Assembly: GCF_008312895.1 (NCBI RefSeq)
Contig: NZ_VSSP01000007.1
Location: 1 to 64,000 of the forward strand
Source of the DNA: Luteimonas suaedae
GTDB lineage: Bacteria; Pseudomonadota; Gammaproteobacteria; Xanthomonadales; Xanthomonadaceae
Reading direction: 5' to 3'
DNA length: 64,000 bases
Of this stretch, positions 9,765 through 17,479 are shown one piece after another (the first letter of the stretch is position 1; every line of letters starts with the position of its first letter). A model generated the notes under the pieces. That model did no database searches and was not told where the DNA came from. It saw only the letters and a list, made by a program, of their open reading frames with translations. Both the position numbers and the translations under genes were made by a program.

Positions 9765-11686
9765 TGGTCATTCTCCAAGGTCGCTTCCGCAGCGGCCGGC
9801 GCGCCCCGCTCCTTGTAATAGTCCCGCATCACGTACCAGGCCTGCTTCTTCTCGCCGTCTTCGGACAGCAGGCCCTTGCGGTTATACCCGTGTCCGTGCG
9901 CGTCGCGCTGGAACGGGTGCAGGCGCACCGGCGAGCGGAAATCGGCCAGCACCCAGGGCGCGACGCCGCGCAGGAACGGAATGCCGGCCAGCATGCGCAG
10001 CTGCTTGCGATAGAACGCCGCCTGGAAATCCTCGCTCCAGGCGCTGGCGATGTCCTCACTGCCGCGGTGGCCGTGGCGCGCCTCGGCGCCGAATTCGGTG
10101 ATCAGCAGCGGCTTGCCGAACGGCTTCCACAGCGCCTGTTCGGGTTCGACCGGCCAGGGCGTGTACCAGCCGAAGTATTCGTTGACGCCAACCACGTCGA
10201 GCGCGTCGACCAGCGGATCGCCGACTGTCAGCGTGTTGCCGTCGAAGCCCGGCCCGTACAGGGCCGCGCCGACCAGGCGGGTGGAATCCAGCCGGCGGCT
10301 GCGCTGCGCCAGCGCCGCCAGCGCCGCGTCGCGCTCGGGGCCGGAGGACGTCTCGTTGGCGATGCCCCACAGCACCACCGCGGCGCGGTTGCGGTCGCGG
10401 CCGATCATCTCGGCCAGCATCGCGTCCAGCTTGGCGCGCATGTCGGGGTCGGCGAAGTCGATGCCCTGGTAGACGGGAAGCTCCTGCCACAGCAGCAGCC
10501 CCATGCGGTCGGCCAGGCGCACCAGGTGCTCGTTGTGCGGATAGTGCGCCAGGCGTAGGAAGTTGGCGCCCAGCTCCACGGCCTGGTCCAGCAGACGCTG
10601 CGCATCGGCTTCGGAATGCGCGCGGCGGCCGTCGATCTCCTCGTGCAGGTTGACGCCGCGCAGGAACACCGGTTCGCCGTTGAGCAGGATCTCGTCGCCG
10701 CGCACGGCGATGCTGCGGAAGCCGATGTCCTCCGCCAGCGCGTCGTCGGGCGTGGAGACGTGCACGCGGTAGAGCTTGGGACGCTCCGGCGACCACGGCT
10801 CGAACGGCGCCTCGAAGCGGATGCGCGCAAGGCCGTCGGCGCCGGCCTGCGCATGCACGTCCACGCCCAGTTCGGGAATGCGCACGCGCACCGGCTGTCG
10901 CGGCGCGCTGCCGGCCACGCGGACCCAGCCGTCGACGCGCTGCAGCGAGTCCGGCGCCAGCTGGATGAAGTAGTCCTGGACGTAGGTCGCCGGCGTTTCC
11001 ACCAGGTCCAGGTCGCGGGTCAGGCCGCCGTAGTTGAACCAGTCGAAGCCCTGCGCCGGGATGCCGTCCTTGCGCCGCTCGTTGTTGACATGCACCAGCA
11101 GGCGATTCTCGCCGTCGCGCACGCGTTCGGTCAGCTCGAACTGGAACGGGGTGAACCCGCCCTCGTGGCTGCCCAGCTTCTCGCCGTTGAGGAGTACGTC
11201 CGTGCGGTAGTTGGCGCCGCCGAAATGCACGAACAGCCGGCGCCCGTCGCGACGCGCATCGGTGGCGTCGTATTCGAACGCCTTGCGGTACCAGACCGAG
11301 CCTTCCAGGTACATCAGCTCCGGGCGCTGGGTGTTGAAGTCGCCCGGCACTTCCAGGGTGAGGCCGTCGTCGAATCCGTACTCGTAGAAATCGGTCTTGC
11401 CGGTCGCAGTACGGTCCTTCCACACCGCCTTCCAGTCGCCGATCCCGGAGGCGTAGGGATCCACCAGCGCCTGCCATTCGCCGTTGAGGCTGCGCCGCTG
11501 GCGCGCCGGCAGGTTGGTCAGCGGTGTCGATGTGGCGTCGGTGGTTTCTTGTGCAGGTGTTGCGGGTGTGGTGGCGCGGTCTTGCGGGCGTGGCGTGTAG
11601 CCCTGTGCGTTTGCCAGTAGCGGCACGCACGCCAACGCCGCAAGCAGCGCGACTTCGGCACGGCGAAATTCAAAGCGGGTCGCCAT
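9761..11686 (-). CDS. GH2 beta-galactosidase/beta-glucuronidase-like enzyme
   Basis: A 641-residue family 2 glycoside hydrolase starting at the ATG at 11686 with a signal peptide (RRAEVALLAALACVPLLANA). Order: an N-terminal jelly-roll sugar-binding domain (NGEWQALVDP to about residue 250), an immunoglobulin-like domain (WSPERPKLYRV), and a TIM barrel with acid/base E445 in WGIANET and nucleophile E531 in ITEFGAEA. Overall sequence style is closer to beta-glucuronidase-type GH2 than to LacZ. In a xyloglucan locus a GH2 would most plausibly remove beta-galactose, as in Bacteroides, which would overlap the GH35 activity; a beta-glucuronidase role on galacturonosylated xyloglucan is an alternative. 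Its start overlaps the GH74 stop by 17 bp and its stop overlaps the acetylesterase start. Confidence 0.85.
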   Translation of the reverse strand: MATRFEFRRAEVALLAALACVPLLANAQGYTPRPQDRATTPATPAQETTDATSTPLTNLPARQRRSLNGEWQALVDPYASGIGDWKAVWKDRTATGKTDFYEYGFDDGLTLEVPGDFNTQRPELMYLEGSVWYRKAFEYDATDARRDGRRLFVHFGGANYRTDVLLNGEKLGSHEGGFTPFQFELTERVRDGENRLLVHVNNERRKDGIPAQGFDWFNYGGLTRDLDLVETPATYVQDYFIQLAPDSLQRVDGWVRVAGSAPRQPVRVRIPELGVDVHAQAGADGLARIRFEAPFEPWSPERPKLYRVHVSTPDDALAEDIGFRSIAVRGDEILLNGEPVFLRGVNLHEEIDGRRAHSEADAQRLLDQAVELGANFLRLAHYPHNEHLVRLADRMGLLLWQELPVYQGIDFADPDMRAKLDAMLAEMIGRDRNRAAVVLWGIANETSSGPERDAALAALAQRSRRLDSTRLVGAALYGPGFDGNTLTVGDPLVDALDVVGVNEYFGWYTPWPVEPEQALWKPFGKPLLITEFGAEARHGHRGSEDIASAWSEDFQAAFYRKQLRMLAGIPFLRGVAPWVLADFRSPVRLHPFQRDAHGHGYNRKGLLSEDGEKKQAWYVMRDYYKERGAPAAAEATLENDQ

Positions 11687-13994
11687 ACACGATCCCCCTG
11701 CCATGCGTGCCGAGGTACACGCGACCATGCACGCGCGGATCGCCGACGATGATGCGAATCCTGCCGTAGCGATGCGCGTCGTCGTCGATGCGTTGCCAGT
11801 GGCGGCCGTCGTCGTCGGAACGGAACAGCCCGCTCCTGCCGTCGACCTTGCCGGACACGAACAGCGTCGGGGCATCGCTGCCGTCCTTCGCCTTGCCGAG
11901 TCCCAACGCATCGGCATGTTCAACGCCCGCCAACCGCTCCAGTTTGCCCGCCGACCAGCGCAGCAATCCGCGCCACGACGCGGCGAGGTAGACCACCGCG
12001 CTGCGTTGCGGATCGGGCCGGACCTGCGGATCGAACCTGTCGCCGGATTCGCCGACGCTCGCTGCGACTTCCTTGAACTCCACGCCGCCGTTGCCGCTGG
12101 CATACAACTTTCCGGTGGCGCCGTCGAAAGCGTAATACAGTCCCTCGTCGACCTTGTCGGCCTCGACCGCCGCGCGCGCGGGCAGCCCTTTCGCTTCCCG
12201 CCAGCGTTTACCGAAGTCGTCGCTGATCCACGCGTTCGCCGCCTTCGAAGGCGTCCAGATCACGCGCTTGCCGTCGGCGGCGATGGTGATGTGGCCGGCG
12301 CCCTCGCCGTCCGGCGGTTCGCTGGCGAATGCGGTCCAGGCCTTGCCGCCGTCGAGCGAATAAGCCGCGCGCATTTCGTCGTGTTCGCGATCACGCACGG
12401 TACCACTGCGCACCACGATCTGCGGCGCTTGTCCTGCGTAGGCCATGCTTTCGGTGTTGGTCAGGCGCGGGCCTGCGTATTGCAGCGTCGGCGTGTCGGG
12501 ATCGTCATGGCGGAAGCCGTCGATGTCACCGAGCCCGCTGAGCAACGGCGCGCCAGGCGGGCTGAGCAACGCCAGCGGCACGGTTTCCTCGAGCCCGGTG
12601 CTCTTGAACCACCAGTCCACTTTGTCGCCGCGGTCGAACGCGGTGAGGTTGCGCGAAGCCCACAGGCCGTAGCCGGTGACGAACACAGCGTGGTCGGCAT
12701 CGAAGGGGTCGATCTCGATGTCGGCCATCCAGTGCGGCGTGTGGTCGCGCGTCCACACTGCGGTCGAATGGTCGAAGCGCGACTGCGCGAGTACCGGTTT
12801 CCAGTTGCGGCCGCCGTCGGTGCTGCGGAAGATCTCGTCGTGCGGGCCGTAGCGTTTGAAGGTCGTCGCCAGCAACACCTGCGGATTGCGCGGATCCACC
12901 GCCACCGCGCCCCAGCCGAACCCGTCGCCCTCGGTGTCGATCGATTGCGGTGCCGGCGTGATGTCCTGCCATTCGCCCGAGGCCGGCGCGTATTTCCACA
13001 CCGCGCCGTCGTTCATTTCGTTCGGGCCCGGTTCGTCGCCGTAGCTCAGGTAAAAGACACCGTCGCTGGCGCGCGTCATGTGGTTGGGACGCAGGCCTTC
13101 CGGTTGCTTCGGCACCGCGGTCCATGTCGCGCCGCCGTCATTCGATTCGTACAGGCTGGTCCCGCGCGTGGACACGCCGGCATAGAGTTTCGGCGTCGGC
13201 GCACCGGGCTTCCCACTCGCCGGATCGAACACCACGAACACGATGCCGACGTGCTGCAGGCCGCGCCACGGCGTCTGCACGCCTGCAGAGGCGGATGTGG
13301 CGATGGCGGGAAACGAATCCATCTTCGACCAGTTCGCGCCACGGTCACCGCTGCGCCACAGTCCCGCGCCGCGCGAGCCGAAGAACAGCACGCGGCCATC
13401 ATTCGGATCGACCGCGAGCCGCTCGCCGTTGCCGCGGCCCTGTTCGTTGCCGCCGAGCTTGAACGGCAGGTCGGTGCGCTGGAACGTGCCGCCGCGATCG
13501 GACGAACGCAGGATCGCGCCGTTGGCCGATTTTGCGTTGGTGTAGGTGCCCGCGGCGAGATACACGCGCTCGGGGTCGGTGGGGTCGATCGCCAGGCTTT
13601 CGATACCGAGCAGGTTCTCGTCCTCGGCGCCGATCCAGTCGGTCAGCGGGATCCAGCGTCGTGCGGCGGCGTCCCAGCGATAAGCGCCGCCGATGTCGGT
13701 GCGCGCGTACAGCAGCCCCTGCTCGGTGGGATGGAACACCAGCCCGGTGACGAAACCGCCGCCGCCGATGGCGACGTTGCGCCAGGCGTAGGGCGCGGCC
13801 GCGAAACACGCGCACGCGGCCAGCGCCAGCATGATGCCGAGCCCGTAGCCGGCCGCGGTGCGAAATGCGTCCCTCGGCGCCCGGCCGCGGAGGCGCAGAA
13901 GCGAACGGGAACGGGACGGCGGCTTCCGCCCATCCCGACCCGGAAGGACCGTAAGCGCGGTCGGGGCAAGCATTGGTCGGGCAGGCGCGCGCAT
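11670..13994 (-). CDS. GH74 endo-xyloglucanase
   Basis: A family 74 enzyme of two seven-bladed propellers that cuts the beta-1,4-glucan backbone of xyloglucan and makes the oligosaccharides taken in by the receptors. The mature protein opens PYAWRNVAIGGGGFVTGLVFHP, the canonical GH74 start. A catalytic Asp is D100 in ARTDIGGAYRW, and the second lies in the MADIEIDPFD block near residue 425. BNR/Asp-box repeats (SSDRGGTFQRT, SGDRGANWSKM, STDGGRNWKPV) recur. The hydrophobic signal ends near ACACFAAA. The ATG at 13994 sits 6 bp past the receptor stop (TGAGCAGGATG), suggesting coupling, but gives ~55 residues before the signal core. ATGs at 13973 and 13832 are alternatives. Family and function are firm; the start is not. 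Confidence 0.92.
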   Translation of the reverse strand: MRAPARPMLAPTALTVLPGRDGRKPPSRSRSLLRLRGRAPRDAFRTAAGYGLGIMLALAACACFAAAPYAWRNVAIGGGGFVTGLVFHPTEQGLLYARTDIGGAYRWDAAARRWIPLTDWIGAEDENLLGIESLAIDPTDPERVYLAAGTYTNAKSANGAILRSSDRGGTFQRTDLPFKLGGNEQGRGNGERLAVDPNDGRVLFFGSRGAGLWRSGDRGANWSKMDSFPAIATSASAGVQTPWRGLQHVGIVFVVFDPASGKPGAPTPKLYAGVSTRGTSLYESNDGGATWTAVPKQPEGLRPNHMTRASDGVFYLSYGDEPGPNEMNDGAVWKYAPASGEWQDITPAPQSIDTEGDGFGWGAVAVDPRNPQVLLATTFKRYGPHDEIFRSTDGGRNWKPVLAQSRFDHSTAVWTRDHTPHWMADIEIDPFDADHAVFVTGYGLWASRNLTAFDRGDKVDWWFKSTGLEETVPLALLSPPGAPLLSGLGDIDGFRHDDPDTPTLQYAGPRLTNTESMAYAGQAPQIVVRSGTVRDREHDEMRAAYSLDGGKAWTAFASEPPDGEGAGHITIAADGKRVIWTPSKAANAWISDDFGKRWREAKGLPARAAVEADKVDEGLYYAFDGATGKLYASGNGGVEFKEVAASVGESGDRFDPQVRPDPQRSAVVYLAASWRGLLRWSAGKLERLAGVEHADALGLGKAKDGSDAPTLFVSGKVDGRSGLFRSDDDGRHWQRIDDDAHRYGRIRIIVGDPRVHGRVYLGTHGRGIVYGDPL

Positions 13995-13999
13995 CCTGC

Positions 14000-16714
14000 T
14001 CAGAGGCTGGCGCGCAGGGTGATGCCGTAGCGGCGGTCGTTGATGACGAAGTCGCGCAGGCGCGATTCGTAACCCAGGTAGCTTTCGCGCTGGGCGTCCA
14101 GCAGGTTGACGCCGTCCAGCGAGATCGACCAGTTGTCGTTGATGTTGAAGCGGACCGATGCGTCCAGCTGGCCGAAGCCCTTGTTGTAGACCGGCAGGTT
14201 GCCGGTGCCGTTGCCGGCGGTCGTCACCAGCCAGTCGCTGCGCCAGTTGTAGGCCACGCGCGTGGCGAAGCGGGGCTGCTCGTAGCTGAGGATGACGTTG
14301 TAGCTGTTCTTGGACAGCCCTTCCAGCGGCACCGTCAGCGGCTGGCCGTTGGTGTCGGTCGCGGTGGGGCTCGGCGCCTCGCTGTCCACGTAGGTGTAGT
14401 TGGTCTGCAGGCCGAAACCGCCCAGCCAGCCGGGCAGGAAATCGAAGAACTGGGTATAGCCCAGCTCCACGCCCCTGATCCTGCCGTCGTCGCCGTTGAC
14501 CGGGCGGGTGATCTCCCACTCTTCGCCGTCGATGGTTTCGACGATCGTGGCATTGGCGATGAAGCCGTCGACCTTCTTGTAGAAGGCGGTGCCATACAGC
14601 ATGGAGCCTTCGCCGAAGTACCACTCCAGCGAGGTATCGAACTGGTCGGCTTCCATGGGGCTCAGGTTCGGATTGCCCGCCGAACCGGTGCGGCGGCCGC
14701 CCGCATCGACGCTCAGGCCCAGGTTGGGATTGAGCCTGTCGAAGGTCGGGCGGGAAATGCCCTTGGACGCGGCGATGCGCCACAACAGGTTGTCGCGCAG
14801 GAACCAGCGCAGGTTGAGGCTGGGCAGCACGTCGGTGTAGCTCTGCGTCACGCTGATCGGCAACAGGCCGGTCAGGTCGTCCGGATCGGTCATGACGCCG
14901 GTGGATTCCAGCTCCGTGCGGACCACGCGCACGCCGACGTTGCCGTCGAACGGCACGGCGGCAACGTCGTTGCCGAAGCGCAGCACGCCGTAGGCCGCGT
15001 AGGTCTGCTCGCTCTGGGTGTTGATGTTGGTGGGGCCGAACGTCAGCGGTGGGGCGCCGAATCCCGCCAGGGTCTCTTCATAGTTCGCCACCGCGACGTC
15101 GGACGCGGTCAGCGTCGGGCCGAAGGTGTCGCCGTCGCCACGGAAGAAATCGGTGGTCGGGTTCGGCACCAGCGGGATGTTCGGATAGTCGGCAAACGGG
15201 GCGCCGGCACAGTCGTTCAAACACATGAAACGCCAGACGTTGCCCTTGTTCTCGGCATCGCGGTCGGTATAGCGCACGCCGGCCTTGAAGCTGCGGAAGA
15301 AGCCCTCGTCGAACGCCAGGTCCATGTCGCTGCGCCAGGCGAACTCGGTGCCCTCGTTGTCGTCCTTGTTGTCCAGGTGGAACTTCCAGCCGATGTAGTT
15401 GGCGCTGTCGGCCAGGTAGCCTTCGGCGCCGCTGGCGTCGGTCACGGCCAGGCGCGGCAGGTCGCCGCTGAAGTCCATGGTGAAGCGCGGCACGCCGGTC
15501 ATGCCGGTGCCGACGATGTAGCGCGTGGACTCGGTGGTGGCATCGACGTACTGGAAATCGGTGCTCAGCGAAAGCCGCTCATTGACCGTCCACTTGGCGC
15601 CCGCCGAGTAGTCGGTGGTCACCGAGTGGCGTTCGGTCAGGCTGGTGTTGGAGTCGACCGGAGTGTCCTGGAACGTGCCGCTGACGAATTCGTCGCGGTC
15701 GTTGACCACGAAGCTGCTGCCGGGAACCGGCACCATCGGGCTGCCACCGCTGTAGGCGAAGAACGAGTAGTCCAGCCAGCTGAACTCGTAGTCCGAACGC
15801 AGCGCCTGCAGATACACCTCGACATCGTCGTTGGGACGCCATTGCAACGCGATGGCGCTGGTCTCGCGGTCGCGCTTGCCATTGGTGGTGTTGATGCCGG
15901 CGCCGCGCGGAACCGAGATGTCCTGGCCTTCGTAGCCGGGCACGGTAGCCAGATCCCACCAAGGCTCGATCGAGATCGTGTCCTGGCGGAACGAGCCCTC
16001 CTGCTTGGACAGGTTCACCAGCAGGCCGATCTCGCCGATGCCGGTCTGCCAGCGATTGCTGAACAGTCCGGAGAAGGCGGTTTCACCCTTGTCCGCTAGG
16101 TCGTAGTGGTTGTACTGGAGGCTGCCGGCCAGTGTTCGACCGTCGTAGTCGAACGGCAGGCGCGTGCGCAGGTTCACGGTGCCGCCGAGGCCGCCCTCGA
16201 TCATTTCGGCGGAGGGGTTCTTGTAGACGTCGATGCCGGCCAGCAGCTCGGCCGACACGTCCTCGAAGCTCAGCCCGCGGCCCTCGTTGGCGGTGAAGAT
16301 GTCGCGACCGTTGAGTTCGGTACGCACCTGGGTCAGGCCGCGGATGGCGATCTCGCTGCCTTCCCCGTAGTTGCGCTGGATCTGGATGCCGGAGATGCGC
16401 TGCAGCGCCTCGGCGACGTTGTTGTCGGGCAGCTTGCCGATGTCCTCGGCGACGATCGAGTCGACGATCTGTTCGGCGTTCTGCTTGATCGCCTGCGCCT
16501 GGGTGACGCTGCTGCGCACGCCGGTGACCACCACGGCGTCGAGTTCGGTGGCGTCGTCCGTCTCCTGATCCGCATCGGGCGCGGGCTGCTGTGCGTACGC
16601 GTTGCCGCCCATCAGCGCGGCGATGCCGAGCGCGATGGCCGAATGCCGCAAGCCGCGGACCGATGCGCGGCCGGTGGCCCGGCCCGCCGAAGCGTGGCGC
16701 TGACGTGTTGACAT
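14000..16714 (-). CDS. TonB-dependent receptor 1 (xyloglucan oligosaccharide uptake)
   Basis: A 904-residue outer-membrane active transporter of the Xanthomonas-Caulobacter TonB receptor type. The signal peptide ends ALMGGNAYA. A TonB box region (ELDAVVVTGVRSS) leads to the plug domain (VAEDIGKLPDNNVAEALQRI, RGLTQVRTELNGRDIFTA, IEGGLGGTVNLRTR), then a 22-strand barrel to the C-terminus. The ATG at 16714 follows the Shine-Dalgarno GGGAGGGAACA (core at 16722-16728). It probably imports xyloglucan oligosaccharides made by the coupled GH74, whose ATG lies 6 bp past this stop. Promoter, ribosome-binding site and first codons match those of receptor 2, pointing to a duplication. The ligand is inferred from context. 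Confidence 0.93.
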   Translation of the reverse strand: MSTRQRHASAGRATGRASVRGLRHSAIALGIAALMGGNAYAQQPAPDADQETDDATELDAVVVTGVRSSVTQAQAIKQNAEQIVDSIVAEDIGKLPDNNVAEALQRISGIQIQRNYGEGSEIAIRGLTQVRTELNGRDIFTANEGRGLSFEDVSAELLAGIDVYKNPSAEMIEGGLGGTVNLRTRLPFDYDGRTLAGSLQYNHYDLADKGETAFSGLFSNRWQTGIGEIGLLVNLSKQEGSFRQDTISIEPWWDLATVPGYEGQDISVPRGAGINTTNGKRDRETSAIALQWRPNDDVEVYLQALRSDYEFSWLDYSFFAYSGGSPMVPVPGSSFVVNDRDEFVSGTFQDTPVDSNTSLTERHSVTTDYSAGAKWTVNERLSLSTDFQYVDATTESTRYIVGTGMTGVPRFTMDFSGDLPRLAVTDASGAEGYLADSANYIGWKFHLDNKDDNEGTEFAWRSDMDLAFDEGFFRSFKAGVRYTDRDAENKGNVWRFMCLNDCAGAPFADYPNIPLVPNPTTDFFRGDGDTFGPTLTASDVAVANYEETLAGFGAPPLTFGPTNINTQSEQTYAAYGVLRFGNDVAAVPFDGNVGVRVVRTELESTGVMTDPDDLTGLLPISVTQSYTDVLPSLNLRWFLRDNLLWRIAASKGISRPTFDRLNPNLGLSVDAGGRRTGSAGNPNLSPMEADQFDTSLEWYFGEGSMLYGTAFYKKVDGFIANATIVETIDGEEWEITRPVNGDDGRIRGVELGYTQFFDFLPGWLGGFGLQTNYTYVDSEAPSPTATDTNGQPLTVPLEGLSKNSYNVILSYEQPRFATRVAYNWRSDWLVTTAGNGTGNLPVYNKGFGQLDASVRFNINDNWSISLDGVNLLDAQRESYLGYESRLRDFVINDRRYGITLRASL

Positions 16715-17100
16715 GATTGTTCCCTCCCAGGACCCACTTGAACGACGAATGTTGTCGAGCGTCCCGGCATGCCGATCAGCCGGGCCATGCTCGTGCTCCG
16801 GGTCGACCGCTGCTCGCAGGGCAGGGGCCCGCCGGCATTCCATCGCCCGATGCGCATGGCACTGCGTGCATGCCCCCGGGCCGCATGCCTTACCGGTCAG
16901 TGGAGGCATACCCCGGCACCGCAGGCTCGCCCGCAGCATAGGAGGGGGTGACATTCCATACCAATGAAATATTCGCCGCGAGCTATATCACCATCGAATG
17001 ATGCATCGCATCAATTTCGCCCTGCTGGCGGGAATGAAATCCTCAACGTGCGTCGCCACGACACGCCGCATCGCTGTCACGCCATTCGAGGGTGATGGTG
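16715..17100. other. Leader and promoter region of receptor 1, non-coding
   Basis: This stretch has no supportable gene. It contains the ~210-nt untranslated leader of TonB receptor 1 and, at 16935-16973, a promoter-like block shared with receptor 2. Between about 16974 and 17100 the sequence is less GC-rich in part (AATATT, GATGATGCATCGCATC) and shows nothing recognisable. Confidence 0.6.
16935..16973 (-). promoter_or_regulatory. Shared promoter/operator block of TonB receptor 1
   Basis: Read leftward, AATATTTCATTGGTATGG (16973-16956) is followed 15 bp later by TATGCT (16940-16935). The same 18-mer and TATGCT occur upstream of receptor 2 at nearly the same spacing. A -10 reading of TATGCT with TTGGTA as a weak -35 (18-bp spacer) puts transcription start near 16928. 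The conserved AT-rich half upstream is probably a regulator site. Which regulator binds is unknown. Confidence 0.6.
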
Positions 17101-17304
17101 GTCGTGTCCCATCCAGTCCAGCGGCAGCAGGCGGCGCGCATCCGGATGCCCGCGATATACGCCACCGCTGCGCGCGCGCGTGTACGGCAGACCGGGCTCG
17201 CAAGAGTGGAACACCAGCCCGGTGAAGCCGCCATCGATGGCGACATTGCGCTATGCATCGCCGGCCGCCTGCGTCGATGCCAGGCCAGCCGCCAGCACGT
17301 GCAC
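17101..17304 (-). pseudogene. Remnant of a second GH74 xyloglucanase
   Basis: Read leftward from a GTG at 17304, the frame gives a short signal-like peptide (VHVLAAGLASTQAAGDA), a stop (TAG at 17253-17251), then RNVAIDGGFTGLVFH, PGLPYTRARSGGVYR and LLPLDWMG. This aligns with the mature start of the intact GH74 (AWRNVAIGGGGFVTGLVFHP, LYARTDIGGAYRW, IPLTDWIG). The intact TGG of AWRNV is TAG here, and the catalytic-Asp segment RTDIGG has become RARSGG. At DNA level the 17-mer TGGAACACCAGCCCGGT is shared. Homology ends near 17101, so only the first ~50 codons of the mature enzyme survive. It follows TonB receptor 2 exactly where intact GH74 follows receptor 1. Confidence 0.8.
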
Positions 17305-17479
17305 GATCCTTCGCCTCCGCGACGCGGGGGCGCAGGCCCGGCGCACCGCCGGCGCACCCCGAGTCGTGGAAATGCGGGGACAAGACGGCTCCCCGCTGGT
17401 CATGCGCCGGAACGCACGCTTGCATCGCACTTCCGACTGTTGCGATCCCGCCCGCGGCGTCGCTGGCGGGACCGGGGTC

